A DNA stretch of 64,000 bases from the NCBI GenBank assembly GCA_947504025.1, contig CANNFX010000002.1, positions 62,001 through 126,000 of the forward strand, written 5' to 3'. This document shows positions 1 to 8,303 of this stretch, piece by piece. The notes beneath the pieces are model-generated. The model was not told the origin of the DNA. It did not search any database and saw only the letters and a program-made list of their open reading frames with translations. Both the position numbers and the translations under genes were made by a program. This DNA is from an uncultured Sphingomonadaceae bacterium. Its GTDB lineage: Bacteria > Pseudomonadota > Alphaproteobacteria > Sphingomonadales > Sphingomonadaceae. The first letter of the stretch is position 1. Every line of letters begins with the position of its first letter.

Positions 1-1
1 G

Positions 2-34
2 CCAGGTGAAACTGACACAGAAACTGCTGAGTAA
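2..34 (+). CDS. 3' end of an upstream gene (partial)
   Basis: The first bases read in one frame as PGETDTETAE followed by a TAA stop, and a strong hairpin follows at once. This looks like the acidic C-terminal tail of a protein whose body lies outside the window. Too little is visible to name a product. Confidence 0.35.
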   Translation, partial: PGETDTETAE

Positions 35-43
35 TTGGTTGTG

Positions 44-73
44 TCCGGCTTCTCTCGAGTGGGAGAGGCCGGA
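44..73 (+). terminator. hairpin after the upstream gene
   Basis: An 11-bp stem (arms 44-54 and 63-73, one G-U pair) with an 8-nt loop starts 10 bp after the TAA at 32-34. No T-run follows, so it is either a weak intrinsic terminator or an mRNA-stabilising hairpin. Confidence 0.45.
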
Positions 74-99
74 TCGCCGTGAAGATAGAAAGAACTGAA

Positions 100-543
100 A
101 TGAGATTGCAGCAGTTGGTATTGCCCGTAAGTGCTTTGTTGTTGGCTTCTTGCCAACAAGGCGGCGAGGCTGATGCTGGCATCCCAGGCGATCCTGACAC
201 CGCGGAGGCTACATCATCAATCGGTGAGGCTGAAACGGTCAATTTTGGCGGCAACGAACCGTTTTGGGGCGGCGAAGTCAGCGGGACTGCGTTGATTTAT
301 ACGACTCCGGAAAATCCTGACGGCACTGCCATCACGGTCAGCCGCCGCACGGGGCTCGGGGGCATTTCATGGTCTGGCACAATGGACGATAGGGCATTCA
401 TGCTCGCCGTCTCTGAATTGTCGTGTAGCGATGGAATGTCTGACCGTACCTATCCACTTACAGCTACGCTTCAGATCGGATCAGAAGAGGCGCGGCAAGG
501 TTGCGCCTGGACTGAGAGCAAACCCTATAGCGGCGTTGAATAA
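100..543 (+). CDS. small lipoprotein, COG3650-like
   Basis: A 147-residue predicted lipoprotein. I chose the ATG at 100 rather than the GTG at 79 because it puts a short hydrophobic signal directly before a lipobox (L-L-A-S-C, Cys at about residue 18). After an acidic, low-complexity linker comes a globular domain with the motif F-G-G-N-E-P-F-W-G, which I associate with the COG3650-type (META-like) envelope proteins, and two later cysteines that could pair. The function of that family is unclear. The protein is probably anchored in the periplasm or outer membrane. The family assignment is from memory of the motif only. Confidence 0.6.
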   Translation: MRLQQLVLPVSALLLASCQQGGEADAGIPGDPDTAEATSSIGEAETVNFGGNEPFWGGEVSGTALIYTTPENPDGTAITVSRRTGLGGISWSGTMDDRAFMLAVSELSCSDGMSDRTYPLTATLQIGSEEARQGCAWTESKPYSGVE

Positions 544-616
544 GCGCTCCCATAAGGAGTATGTTCTTAGGCCATTCTTTTTTGATTTTTGAGTGAATTC
601 GTCTTCGGGGACTTTG

Positions 617-2161
617 ATGAGAGTACTGGTTTTCTTCGCAATGTTGCTTGGCTTCTCCACCGCGGCACATGCCGAATGGTTGGAAGCGTCGAGCGACCAT
701 TTTGTTATTTATGCGGAGGATACCAGAAAGGATATCACGCGCTTTTCAGAAGAGCTTGAACGCTATCATGCGGCGATGGAATATGTGACGGGGCAAAAGA
801 CACTAACGCCCAGCCCGTCGAACCGGGTGACGATCTACGTGGTCAATTCTACGAACGCAGTTCAGAAACTCTACAGCGGTAAGCGGAGCAATGTCGCAGG
901 GTTCTACCAGCCTCGCGCAGGAGGCTCAGTCGCCTTTGTTCCTCGCGTCAAATTGGGGGGCAAGGAAACCGATTTCTCGATGATCGTTCTGATGCATGAA
1001 TATGCCCACCATTATCTAATTTCATCTTCCAGTTTCGGCATGCCGCGCTGGTTCTCCGAAGGGGCTGCGGAATTCTATTCCGCCGCGTCGTTTGAAAAGG
1101 ATGGCGGAGTTATTCTCGGGCGTCCGGCGATGCACCGGGCCTATGAAATCAAAGATGGGCGTGCAGCCCATGTCCGCGAACTGTTTGAGTACGACAAGTA
1201 TAAGAAGAATCGTGGGAAACTGCGTGACACGTTCTACGGTAAGAGCTGGCTCCTTTATCACTACATGATCTTCGACCAGGAACGCGCGCCGCAGATGCGC
1301 ACTTATCTCATCGCCATGGCTAAAGGCGCCAGCGAGGTTGACGCTGCGCGCGAGGCATTTGGTGATTTCAACGAGCTTGAAAAGGAGCTCGACAGCTATG
1401 CCCGCAAACGCAAGATGCGGGCGATCAGTTTAGAGGGCGCCGATCTGCCAATTGGCAAATCAGCGGTCCGCCCCTTGACCGAAGGCGAAGCGGCTATGAT
1501 GCCGCTTGTGATGCGTTCCAAACGCGGTGTTGATGAGGAGCAGGCTGCGGAAGTGGTCGTTGAAATGCGCCGGGTGGCCAATCGCTATCGGAGGAACGCA
1601 TATGTTCAAACGGCACTGGCCGAAGCGGAATATGACGCTGGCAATGACGAGGCCGCGATCGCCGCTGCCGATGCTGCATTGGCAATCGACCCGTCACGCA
1701 CGAACGCATATGTCCAAAAGGGCTATGCTCTGTTCCGGATCGCCGAAGGCGCAGATGATCAAGCAGCTGCCTATAATACAGCACGCGAACCGTTCCTGGC
1801 ACTCAACAAGATTGAGCCTGATCATCCGCTTCCTCTGTCATATTACTACCGCAGCTTTGTCGAACAGGGGGTGGCACCACCGGCGGTCGCCAAAACGGGT
1901 CTTGCCCGGGCGGTGCAGGTTGCGCCATTCGATCTGGAATTGCGGATGAATCTAGCGACGTTGCAAATTCAGGATGGCGATTTTGCACGTGCCAGAGTCA
2001 CATTGGCCCCGGTTGCTGTGCATCCACATGCCGATGACGCGGCTGAGACTGCCCGCAAAATGATCGCTAAGATGGACGAAGATCCGGATTGGGATGGTGT
2101 GTTACCTGCCGATGACGAAGATACGGCAAGTGAAGAGGATGGCGAGGCTGCATCAAGCTAG
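617..2161 (+). CDS. secreted TPR protein with a zinc-metallopeptidase-like domain
   Basis: A 514-residue protein. The ATG at 617 gives a clean Sec signal peptide ending A-A-H-A, whereas the GTG at 593 adds eight residues before it. At about residue 127 there is an H-E-Y-A-H motif followed about 20 residues later by W-F-S-E-G-A-A-E, the HExxH...E layout of gluzincin metallopeptidases (DUF1570/peptidase-MA-like). The C-terminal half (roughly residues 320-480) contains alanine-rich helical repeats of tetratricopeptide type, and the tail is acidic. It probably acts in the periplasm. Substrate unknown. The zinc ligands look intact, so I infer an active enzyme rather than a pseudoenzyme. Confidence 0.65.
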   Translation: MRVLVFFAMLLGFSTAAHAEWLEASSDHFVIYAEDTRKDITRFSEELERYHAAMEYVTGQKTLTPSPSNRVTIYVVNSTNAVQKLYSGKRSNVAGFYQPRAGGSVAFVPRVKLGGKETDFSMIVLMHEYAHHYLISSSSFGMPRWFSEGAAEFYSAASFEKDGGVILGRPAMHRAYEIKDGRAAHVRELFEYDKYKKNRGKLRDTFYGKSWLLYHYMIFDQERAPQMRTYLIAMAKGASEVDAAREAFGDFNELEKELDSYARKRKMRAISLEGADLPIGKSAVRPLTEGEAAMMPLVMRSKRGVDEEQAAEVVVEMRRVANRYRRNAYVQTALAEAEYDAGNDEAAIAAADAALAIDPSRTNAYVQKGYALFRIAEGADDQAAAYNTAREPFLALNKIEPDHPLPLSYYYRSFVEQGVAPPAVAKTGLARAVQVAPFDLELRMNLATLQIQDGDFARARVTLAPVAVHPHADDAAETARKMIAKMDEDPDWDGVLPADDEDTASEEDGEAASS

Positions 2162-2172
2162 TGTATTGGCAG

Positions 2173-2511
2173 CTAGGCGTTTGGTTTGACGCCTGCCTGC
2201 TCCAATTCGGTTCCGATCCGGCCAGTTAGCCAGAAGAACCACATTTTGAAGTCGGAAATCAGCGACCAAAGCGGATAGGTGAAGGTCGCCGGCCGGTTCT
2301 TCTCGACGCCGAAATGGGCGATCCATGCGAAGAAGTAGCCAGCAATGGGCATGCCAATTAGCAGCGACCAGCGTCCGGTGAGAATCGCAAACAATCCAAT
2401 TGCAACAACCAGAGACGTACCGAAATAGTGCAGGGCCCGTGTAGCCGGCTTGCTATGTTCGCGCAGATAGAACGGCCAGAATTCGGCGAAGGTTGAATGC
2501 TGCTTTGCCAT
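2173..2511 (-). CDS. DUF962 (Mpo1-like) membrane protein
   Basis: A 112-residue protein when started at the internal ATG (2511), which gives M-A-K-Q-H-S-T-F-A-E-F-W-P-F-Y; a start at 2547 adds 12 unlikely residues. The motif F-Y-L-R-E-H, two hydrophobic helices in the middle and the motif H-F-G-V-E-K-N-R-P-A-T-F match DUF962, the family of yeast Mpo1/YGL010w, an alpha-oxidation dioxygenase in the membrane. Whether bacterial members share that reaction is unknown. It is convergent with the TPR protein to its left and divergent from dodecin. Confidence 0.75.
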   Translation of the reverse strand: MAKQHSTFAEFWPFYLREHSKPATRALHYFGTSLVVAIGLFAILTGRWSLLIGMPIAGYFFAWIAHFGVEKNRPATFTYPLWSLISDFKMWFFWLTGRIGTELEQAGVKPNA

Positions 2512-2597
2512 GCCGCGAATGATGCCGTGCAGTTGAGCAGCGGTCAACTTTGAACGATTGTCGCTTTCGGTCGTTAGAACGATGTGGCGGGTTCATT

Positions 2598-2616
2598 GGT
2601 GCCCGGATCGGGCACC
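2598..2616 (+). promoter_or_regulatory. hairpin in the dodecin leader
   Basis: A perfect 8-bp stem, GGTGCCCG / CGGGCACC, with a 3-nt loop ends 35 bp before the dodecin ATG. It lies in the divergent region between DUF962 and dodecin, so it is not an ordinary 3' terminator for either gene. It may stabilise the dodecin mRNA or attenuate it. Confidence 0.4.
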
Positions 2617-2651
2617 GTTCCCCGCCCAGTTTTATGTAAAAGGAAACCAAC

Positions 2652-2855
2652 ATGGCAGTAGCAAAAGTCACCGAAATCATCGCCTCCTCCAAGACGAGTG
2701 TTGAAGACGCGGTTCGAGAAGGCGTACGTCGCGCCTCGAAGACCATCAACGACATTCAGGGCGTATGGGTGAAGGATACGAAGGCAACCGTATCGGGCGG
2801 CGAAATCACCGAATGGCGCTGTACGTTGAAGATTACCTTCGTCGTTAACGACTAA
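2652..2855 (+). CDS. dodecin family flavin-binding protein
   Basis: A 67-residue protein of the usual dodecin length. It has the N-terminal strand A-V-A-K-V-T-E-I, one central helix (V-E-D-A-V-R-E-G-V-R-R-A) and two antiparallel strands with the G-V-W-V-K segment; the tryptophan (about residue 39) is the one that stacks on the flavin isoalloxazine in characterised dodecins. These proteins assemble into hollow dodecamers that store or buffer riboflavin, FMN or lumichrome in the cytoplasm. A good ribosome-binding site (aaaaggaa) precedes the ATG. Monocistronic, ending in a terminator shared with yaiI. Confidence 0.92.
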   Translation: MAVAKVTEIIASSKTSVEDAVREGVRRASKTINDIQGVWVKDTKATVSGGEITEWRCTLKITFVVND

Positions 2856-2864
2856 GGAATTTGC

Positions 2865-2904
2865 ATGAGGTGCTAGGCCCGTTTTAACCGGACTAGCACC
2901 TCAT
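2865..2904. terminator. bidirectional terminator between dodecin and yaiI
   Basis: A perfect 12-bp inverted repeat (ATGAGGTGCTAG at 2865-2876 and its complement at 2893-2904) with a 16-nt loop. It sits 9 bp after the dodecin stop and includes the stop and last codons of the convergent yaiI gene, so the yaiI C-terminal coding sequence doubles as an RNA hairpin. Confidence 0.6.
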
Positions 2905-3325
2905 CAAGTGCAGAGAGGAAGCGTGAGCGATCGCTCTTGGAGAAGGGAGGCGGCCCGCCTACGACATCACCTCCGGCCCTAAGGTCAGCCATGATCGCGC
3001 GCATTGCAACCGCGCTACCGATCGAGTTGGCGGTAAAAGGTTTGCCACTAGGCCCAAGCACATTTGCGCCAGCTTTAACGCAGCGTTCGGCGAGCAGGAT
3101 ATCGGCGGTGACGATCACGCTTTGCTGATTTGCACGTTCTGCGATCCAGTCGTCTGCAGCATCGAAGCTGTCATCGACGACAATGCGAGAGATTAGCGGA
3201 TCGAGCGGGATACGGAAGGGCGAGTTGCTGACAATGGTAACTGGCACTTTATGCCTTAGGGCAACCTTGTATATCTCTTCCTTGACCGGACAGGCGTCAG
3301 CATCGACTAATATTGCCAATGTCAC
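2873..3325 (-). CDS. yaiI: YaiI/YqxD family protein (DUF188)
   Basis: A 150-residue protein that opens with I-L-V-D-A-D-A-C-P-V-K-E-E, the hallmark of the YaiI/YqxD (DUF188) family, and keeps the later D-D-W-I-A-E, V-T-A-D-I-L-L-A and S-R-F-L-x-x-L-D motifs. The fold resembles PIN-type nucleases, with acidic residues that could bind metal, but no activity is firmly established. Its ATG overlaps the stop of the upstream phnA-like gene by 4 bp (ATGA), so the two are translationally coupled. Confidence 0.9.
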   Translation of the reverse strand: MTLAILVDADACPVKEEIYKVALRHKVPVTIVSNSPFRIPLDPLISRIVVDDSFDAADDWIAERANQQSVIVTADILLAERCVKAGANVLGPSGKPFTANSIGSAVAMRAIMADLRAGGDVVGGPPPFSKSDRSRFLSALDEVLVRLKRA

Positions 3326-3630
3326 CGCTTGCGAACAAATTCTGCGCGTAGGACCAAGCCCTTGATCCCGGGATATCTGCAGTCGATTTCCTGGTCATCG
3401 CCGGTCAGCCGGATCGATTTGATGAGCGTGCCTTGCTTCAGCGTTTGACCTGCCCCTTTGACATTTAGGTCTTTGATCAGTGTAACTTGATCGCCGTCGG
3501 CAAGTAGATTTCCCACAGCATCACGGACTTCGACCGCATTTTCGGCGGCGTCACGTGCGGCTAGCTGGCTGGCTGGCATCCATTCGCCGCTTATTTCGTC
3601 ATAGACATATTCGTCATCGGTATCGTTCAT
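3322..3630 (-). CDS. PhnA-domain protein lacking the zinc ribbon
   Basis: A 102-residue protein. Residues about 34-102 match the PhnA domain (V-R-D-A-V-G-N-L-L-A-D-G-D-Q-V-T, K-D-L-N-V-K-G, I-D-C-R-Y-P-G-I-K-G). In E. coli PhnA this domain follows a four-cysteine zinc ribbon; here the first 33 residues contain no cysteine and instead read as an acidic segment (Y-D-E-I-S-G-E-W-M-P-A). The name comes from gene neighbourhood in E. coli, and the protein has no proven role in phosphonate metabolism. No phn genes are nearby; its partner here is yaiI. Confidence 0.8.
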   Translation of the reverse strand: MNDTDDEYVYDEISGEWMPASQLAARDAAENAVEVRDAVGNLLADGDQVTLIKDLNVKGAGQTLKQGTLIKSIRLTGDDQEIDCRYPGIKGLVLRAEFVRKR

Positions 3631-3703
3631 GCCGGAGCACTGCCTGTAAACCCTCCAAGAGTCGAGGAATCCTGCCAGATTAGGCGTTTATCCACAAGCG
3701 TGC

Positions 3704-3864
3704 TATAAGAGCGGTGCTGACGTCGGAATTGCGACGGACTTCGACGTGACTACCGGGCTTTTGGCCTTGCTGATACCGACGACTTCCTTTCTCGAAACGG
3801 CCTTACGCACGACCCGCGCCACATTTCCGTGGCCGGACTTCTACGTTCTCGAAAGGAACGAATT
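3704..3864 (+). promoter_or_regulatory. promoter and long structured leader of the cold-shock gene
   Basis: A TATAAG -10 candidate at 3704 would give a 5' leader of about 150 nt before cspA. The leader can form more than one local fold: ACGTCG (3720-3725) can pair with CGACGT (3742-3747), while the inner CGTCG can instead pair with CGACG at 3732-3736. Long leaders of this size act as thermosensors in E. coli cspA. The regulatory role here is inferred. Confidence 0.35.
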
Positions 3865-4071
3865 ATGCCTATCGGCACAGTAAAATTCTTCAACGCTGAC
3901 AAGGGTTATGGTTTCATCCAGCCTGAAGACGGCGGAAATGACAGCTTCGTTCATATCACTGCCGTGCAGGCTGCTGGAATGCAGACTCTCGACAAGGAAC
4001 AGCGTATTTCTTACGAAGTCGAAACCGGCCGCAATGGCAAGGAATCGGCTGTGAATCTTTCGCAAGCATAA
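3865..4071 (+). CDS. cspA: cold-shock protein (CSD, CspA type)
   Basis: A 68-residue OB-fold protein. Starting at the ATG at 3865 gives M-P-I-G-T-V-K-F-F-N, and the preceding gaaagga is a good ribosome-binding site. Both nucleic-acid-binding signatures are present: K-G-Y-G-F-I (RNP1) and D-S-F-V-H-I (RNP2). Such proteins bind single-stranded RNA and DNA and melt mRNA structure in the cytoplasm. It is followed by a helical protein transcribed in the same direction. Confidence 0.95.
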   Translation: MPIGTVKFFNADKGYGFIQPEDGGNDSFVHITAVQAAGMQTLDKEQRISYEVETGRNGKESAVNLSQA

Positions 4072-4156
4072 GCTTCGCGAATTCGCCTGCCGGGGGAGGG
4101 AGCTTGCTGCCTTCCCCGTGCAGATTTCCTTCAACCACTCGATCGATGGACACCCG

Positions 4157-4420
4157 ATGAGTCAGACCTACGAATTTTATGAAGCACGCGCAGAAGAAGC
4201 CGCTGAAGAAGCGCGCAAGGCGACTCTGCAAAACGTAAAAGAACGCGCTCTGCGTTCAGAAGCCGCATGGCGCCAAATGGCCGAGCGCGTTTTGCGCACC
4301 GCCGAAGAGCGCAAGATTGCTGACGAAGCCCGTGCAGAACGCCGTGCCGCCGAACAGGCCCGTGCCGCCGCTGCCGCTGAAGCTGCCGCCGCTGCTGCCG
4401 CCGCCGCCACCGCAAACTAG
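4157..4420 (+). CDS. alanine-rich helical protein of unknown function
   Basis: An 87-residue protein from the ATG at 4157 (M-S-Q-T-Y-E-F-Y-E). It is almost entirely charged and alanine-rich (E-A-R-A-E-E-A-A-E-E-A-R-K), predicting one long helix or coiled coil, and ends in a run of alanines. It has no signal peptide and no cysteine. It starts 86 bp after cspA on the same strand and may share its transcript. Codon use follows this genome, which argues for a real gene despite the low complexity. No function recognised. Confidence 0.6.
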   Translation: MSQTYEFYEARAEEAAEEARKATLQNVKERALRSEAAWRQMAERVLRTAEERKIADEARAERRAAEQARAAAAAEAAAAAAAAATAN

Positions 4421-4659
4421 CCGTTTCGAGAGCCTGTTTCTCAGGTCTTTCGCTCATATCCTGATTGAAATCAGACGGATTTGCTCCGCTTGACGGTATA
4501 GTTGTGTCCGCTTTTGAGCAGGGCATCGCTGCCATATTGCCCTATTTCGCGCCTTCTAACCGTAAAAACCCCGTTTTTATCGTTCTTACGGTTGATATCT
4601 CCCGGATTTACGGATGGGCGGAGTTGCAAAAGCCAATTTAGGGGCCGAAAAGACTGGTG
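4421..4659. other. intergenic region, 239 bp
   Basis: AT-rich compared with its surroundings around 4555-4600. I find no RNA gene, convincing repeat or strong terminator. It presumably holds the promoter of the PEBP gene. Confidence 0.5.
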
Positions 4660-5265
4660 ATGTCTGATAAAACGCCAGATTGGCTTGCTGCCGCCCTTAA
4701 GAACAACCGTGCTGGTCACGGTAAGCTCACCGTTGCGCGCATCGCCAATGCACAAGCGCTAGGCAAGAACGGCCTGACTTTGACCTCACCGGCATTCCGC
4801 GATGGTGAAGAGCTTGATCCATGCTTTACAGCTGACGAAGAAGATGCGGTTGCGCCGCCGCTTGAATGGACTGCGCCGCCTCCTGGAACGCAGGAATTGG
4901 CTTTATTGGTTGAAGATGCCGATAGTGCATCCGGTGAACCTGTGGCGCATTGGGTTGTTTGGGGCATCGCACCGCAAAAGGGTCTGTTGCTAGAGGGCGA
5001 GGCTCCTCCCCGTGTTGGCAAAAACAGTCATAAGAATTCCGAATGGCTGCTGCCCGAACCGCCGCGCGAAGACGACGCGCATGATTTTGTGTTTCAACTG
5101 TTTGCGTTGGACCTTCCGCTGACTCTGATGCCCGGTGCAAGCCGTGCGCAACTGGTGAAGGAAATGGAAGGCCACGTGATGGCTGCTGCCGTGCTAACAG
5201 GCACATACAAGCGCAGCGAAGACGACGAAGAAATTTGGGAGGACGAAGCGGAGACGGGTGATTGA
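4660..5265 (+). CDS. YbhB/YbcL-type PEBP family protein
   Basis: A 201-residue phosphatidylethanolamine-binding-protein fold. Signature segments are P-P-L-E-W-T-A-P-P-P-G-T, L-L-V-E-D-A-D-S-A-S-G-E-P-V-A-H-W-V-V-W and F-Q-L-F-A-L-D. The first 30 residues and an acidic C-terminal tail (about 15 residues, mostly D and E) are extra to the domain. The bacterial role of this family is not well defined; the eukaryotic relatives are Raf-kinase inhibitors. I preferred the ATG at 4660 to the overlapping GTG at 4657. No signal peptide, so cytoplasmic. Confidence 0.85.
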   Translation: MSDKTPDWLAAALKNNRAGHGKLTVARIANAQALGKNGLTLTSPAFRDGEELDPCFTADEEDAVAPPLEWTAPPPGTQELALLVEDADSASGEPVAHWVVWGIAPQKGLLLEGEAPPRVGKNSHKNSEWLLPEPPREDDAHDFVFQLFALDLPLTLMPGASRAQLVKEMEGHVMAAAVLTGTYKRSEDDEEIWEDEAETGD

Positions 5266-5308
5266 ACACCTGCTCTGTGACGTTCGTATTTAAGGAAGGG
5301 AACTACCA

Positions 5309-5560
5309 ATGGCTGCAAAGAACAACGCGCTGAACAAGCCCGTAACTCTGACCCCGGCGCTCGAAGGCGTAATCGGCAAGGGTCCACTGACCCGTGCGCA
5401 GGTTACTTCGAAGATCTGGGAATACATCAAGAAGCACGATCTTCAGGCTGCTGATGATCGCCGCATGATTGACGCCGACGATACGCTTGCTGCTGTAATC
5501 GGCAAGGAACGCATCTCGATGTTCAAGATGACAGCTGCTGTGTCAAAGCACCTCAGCTAA
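5309..5560 (+). CDS. SWIB/MDM2 domain protein
   Basis: An 83-residue stand-alone SWIB domain: L-T-R-A-Q-V-T-S-K-I-W-E-Y-I-K-K-H-D-L-Q, D-D-R-R-M-I-D-A-D and a C-terminal F-K-M-T-A-A-V-S-K-H-L. In eukaryotes the domain sits in chromatin remodellers; in bacteria it occurs alone or fused to topoisomerase I, and small versions are linked to nucleoid or developmental functions in chlamydiae. Its role here is unknown. A strong ribosome-binding site (aaggaagggaa) and a lysine-rich start suggest high expression. Confidence 0.92.
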   Translation: MAAKNNALNKPVTLTPALEGVIGKGPLTRAQVTSKIWEYIKKHDLQAADDRRMIDADDTLAAVIGKERISMFKMTAAVSKHLS

Positions 5561-5564
5561 ATGA

Positions 5565-5966
5565 TTACCTGCGGAGCCGGAGGGGCCAGTCAATGACCTC
5601 TCCGGCCCACAGACTAAGCCAGATGATTATCGGCTGTGCGATCATGCGCGGCACATGATAAGCGAGCCCGGCGCCGCTATCCTCCCGAGCCATATCCATC
5701 GCAAAATGATTGATGTTGGCGGGGAACACACACACCGCATAGAGAGCGAGACCAATCGCACCTGCCTGGCGCAATTGCTTGGACCACGGTTGCAATAGAG
5801 CAGCAGCGCCCGCCAGTTCGGCAACTCCGGTCAAGATCACAACTATGCGCGGCATTGGCACCCAATCGGGTGTTATCAACAAGAATGGATCGGGGTTTGC
5901 GATATGGGCATAGCCCGCAACGCCATAGAACGCCGCCAACAGCAGCCTGAAAATCAGCTTACCCAT
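5565..5966 (-). CDS. DoxX-like small membrane protein
   Basis: A 133-residue protein with four predicted transmembrane helices. The motif G-Y-A-H-I-A-N-P-D-P-F near the N-terminus and G-V-A-E-L-A-G-A-A in the second helix are typical of DoxX/DUF417-like proteins. Family members have been linked to thiosulfate:quinone oxidoreduction (DoxD/DoxA) and to oxidative-stress complexes with SodA in mycobacteria, but most are uncharacterised. Convergent with the SWIB gene, only 4 bp apart. Confidence 0.75.
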   Translation of the reverse strand: MGKLIFRLLLAAFYGVAGYAHIANPDPFLLITPDWVPMPRIVVILTGVAELAGAAALLQPWSKQLRQAGAIGLALYAVCVFPANINHFAMDMAREDSGAGLAYHVPRMIAQPIIIWLSLWAGEVIDWPLRLRR

Positions 5967-6198
5967 TTCTCACCCTCAATTAATACGACGTAGCGGGTAT
6001 CAGACTTCGTGAAGTCCCACACCCTCCCATAGGTTGAGGGGCTCGCGGATATGTTCCGCCTTCACCGCCGGGCGTGTCCGTATATTTCAATTACCATTGA
6101 CCCGTCTCCTGTGCCGGTTGCATGATTGCCAGTGTAAGATACGCTCGAGAATAAGAAGCTTTCCGCAATCTGGCGGCAGCTCGCAGGGGAACTCGCAT

Positions 6199-7455
6199 AT
6201 GAAATTTGCTTGGACTGGAATTGCCGCCGCATTGGTATTTACCGCACCCGCTTCTGCCGAAACGCCTGAAGAGGTCGCCGCTGCCGCATTGGAAGCCGCG
6301 CCTGTCTGGGACGGACATAATGATGTGCCGATCCAATTGCGGGGGCGATACCGGAACATGATCGCTGATTTCAACTTTGCTGATACGACCGGATCCGGAC
6401 CGGATCATCCCAATGGCCGTACGATGCACACCGATTTGACGCGACTTGAAACCGGTGCAGTGGGCGCGCAGTTCTGGTCTGTTTATGTAAGCGCCGATCT
6501 TGATGAGCCTGAAGCTGTTGTGGCCACCATTGAACAGATCGATGTTACACGTAGGCTAATCGCTAAATATCCGGACCAACTCACACTTGCGCTTACGTCA
6601 GCAGACGTTGAGCAGGCGTTGGCTCAAGGAAAAATTGCGTCGCTCATTGGCATGGAGGGCGGGCATTCGATTGGCTCAAGCCTTGCGGTATTGCGGCAGA
6701 TGTACGCCATTGGCGCACGCTATATGACGCTCACGCATTCCAAGAACACGCCGTGGGCCGACAGTGCAACCGATGCGCCCGAACATGATGGGTTGACAGG
6801 ATTCGGCAAGGATCTCGTTCGCGAAATGAACCGCATGGGCATGTTGGTCGATCTTAGCCACGTAAGCGAGAAAACCATGATGGATGCGTTGGATGTGACC
6901 AAGGCGCCCGTCATCTTTAGCCATTCAGGAGCACGGGCGATCAACGGCCATGCTCGCAATGTGCCGGACAGCGTGCTTAGCCGGCTGCCGGAGAATGGCG
7001 GTATCGTGATGGTTGTCGGTCTTCCCGGATTTCTTAACGAAGCAACACGGCAATGGTATGGTAGCTTTCAGGCGGAGAAAGCCCGACTTGAAGCATTGTT
7101 GCAGGGACAGCCCGATGCAGTGGAAGCTGCGCTAGAAGCTTGGGCGGAAGTTAACCCCGAACCCAAAGCTACTATCTCTGACATGGCCGATCATATTGAT
7201 CATATCCGCAAGGTCGCCGGCGTATCGAACATCGGTATCGGCGGCGATTATGATGGTATGGCGACCGGTCCAGTCGGTATGGAAGATGTTTCCGGCTATC
7301 CTGCGCTATTCGCCGAGTTGGCACGGCGCGGATATTCCCAATCCGATTTGGAAGCGATTTCGAGTCGGAACATGATGCGGGTGCTTAAGCAGGCCGAAGC
7401 CGTTGTGGCTGCACAGTCGGGCATGGTGCCTATCGAAACGCCAGTACCGGACTAA
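6199..7455 (+). CDS. secreted membrane dipeptidase, peptidase family M19
   Basis: A 418-residue zinc dipeptidase. The ATG at 6199 begins a clear signal peptide ending A-S-A, so the enzyme is exported. Metal-binding motifs of the M19 family are all visible: D-G-H-N-D (first His and Asp), M-E-G-G-H (bridging Glu), L-T-H, D-L-S-H and F-S-H-S-G, with the conserved G-G-D-Y-D-G near the C-terminus. It hydrolyses dipeptides, including those with a D-residue at the C-terminal side in characterised relatives. It stands alone. A longer upstream extension of the reading frame lacks a plausible start. Confidence 0.92.
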   Translation: MKFAWTGIAAALVFTAPASAETPEEVAAAALEAAPVWDGHNDVPIQLRGRYRNMIADFNFADTTGSGPDHPNGRTMHTDLTRLETGAVGAQFWSVYVSADLDEPEAVVATIEQIDVTRRLIAKYPDQLTLALTSADVEQALAQGKIASLIGMEGGHSIGSSLAVLRQMYAIGARYMTLTHSKNTPWADSATDAPEHDGLTGFGKDLVREMNRMGMLVDLSHVSEKTMMDALDVTKAPVIFSHSGARAINGHARNVPDSVLSRLPENGGIVMVVGLPGFLNEATRQWYGSFQAEKARLEALLQGQPDAVEAALEAWAEVNPEPKATISDMADHIDHIRKVAGVSNIGIGGDYDGMATGPVGMEDVSGYPALFAELARRGYSQSDLEAISSRNMMRVLKQAEAVVAAQSGMVPIETPVPD

Positions 7456-7463
7456 GGTGTTCG

Positions 7464-8303
7464 CTAGTCGCGCAGCAAATCATTGATCGCTGTTTTTGAA
7501 CGCGTTTGGGCGTCCACAGTTTTCACGATAACTGCGCAGGCGAGGGACGGACCCGGCGTTCCATCAGGCAGAGGCTTTCCTGGCAGCGCGCCGGGTACAA
7601 CAACGCTGTAGGGGGGGATGTGACCCGTAACGATCTCACCGGTCGTCCGGTTTACGATCTTGGTTGATTGAGTGATGAACACGCCCATCGCGACAACGCT
7701 TCCTTCGCCAACCTGCACGCCCTCGACAATCTCCGAACGTGCCCCGATGAAGCAGTTGTCGCCGATGATTGTTGGGTTTGCCTGCATCGGTTCCAACACG
7801 CCGCCAATACCTGCTCCAGCAGAAATGTGACAGTTCTTGCCGATCTGTGCGCAGCTACCGATTGACGCCCATGTGTCGACCATGGTGCCATCGTCCACGA
7901 ATGCGCCGATGTTCACAAAACTCGGCATCAGGACAACACCGCGCCCGATATGGCTGCCGCTGCGGGCGACAGCTCCAGGTACGACGCGAAAACCTGCTTC
8001 TCTGAAGCGGGCATCGTCCCAACCAGCAAATTTGGACGGCACTTTATCAAATGCAGGTGCCCCAGAGGATCCGTTTTCCATGACTTTATTGTCATTCAGG
8101 CGGAAGGATAAAAGCACTGCTTTTTTCAGCCACTGGTTGACGGACCAACCGCCGTTACCGTCGGGCTGGGCCACACGGGCGCTGCCGTTGTCCAGCATGG
8201 CGAGCGCCTCATTCACGACTTCGGCCACTTCAGAGCTGCCAGGTGTCACATTGTCGCGGTCGTTCCATGCGGTTTCGATAGCGGCGGCAAGCTGGTCAGA
8301 CAT
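7464..8303 (-). CDS. dapD: 2,3,4,5-tetrahydropyridine-2,6-dicarboxylate N-succinyltransferase
   Basis: A 279-residue left-handed beta-helix acyltransferase with hexapeptide repeats over residues about 110-230 ([20 protein letters not shown]). It transfers succinyl from succinyl-CoA to tetrahydrodipicolinate in the succinylase branch of lysine and meso-diaminopimelate synthesis. Length and the C-terminal segment A-V-I-V-K-T-V-D match the family. Convergent with the dipeptidase, 8 bp apart; no other dap gene is in the window. Confidence 0.97.
   Translation of the reverse strand: MSDQLAAAIETAWNDRDNVTPGSSEVAEVVNEALAMLDNGSARVAQPDGNGGWSVNQWLKKAVLLSFRLNDNKVMENGSSGAPAFDKVPSKFAGWDDARFREAGFRVVPGAVARSGSHIGRGVVLMPSFVNIGAFVDDGTMVDTWASIGSCAQIGKNCHISAGAGIGGVLEPMQANPTIIGDNCFIGARSEIVEGVQVGEGSVVAMGVFITQSTKIVNRTTGEIVTGHIPPYSVVVPGALPGKPLPDGTPGPSLACAVIVKTVDAQTRSKTAINDLLRD

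Noticed and set aside
4177..4535. Alanine- and arginine-rich minus-strand frames
   Set aside because: They are the complement of the low-complexity helical protein at 4157-4420, with no start signal or domain.
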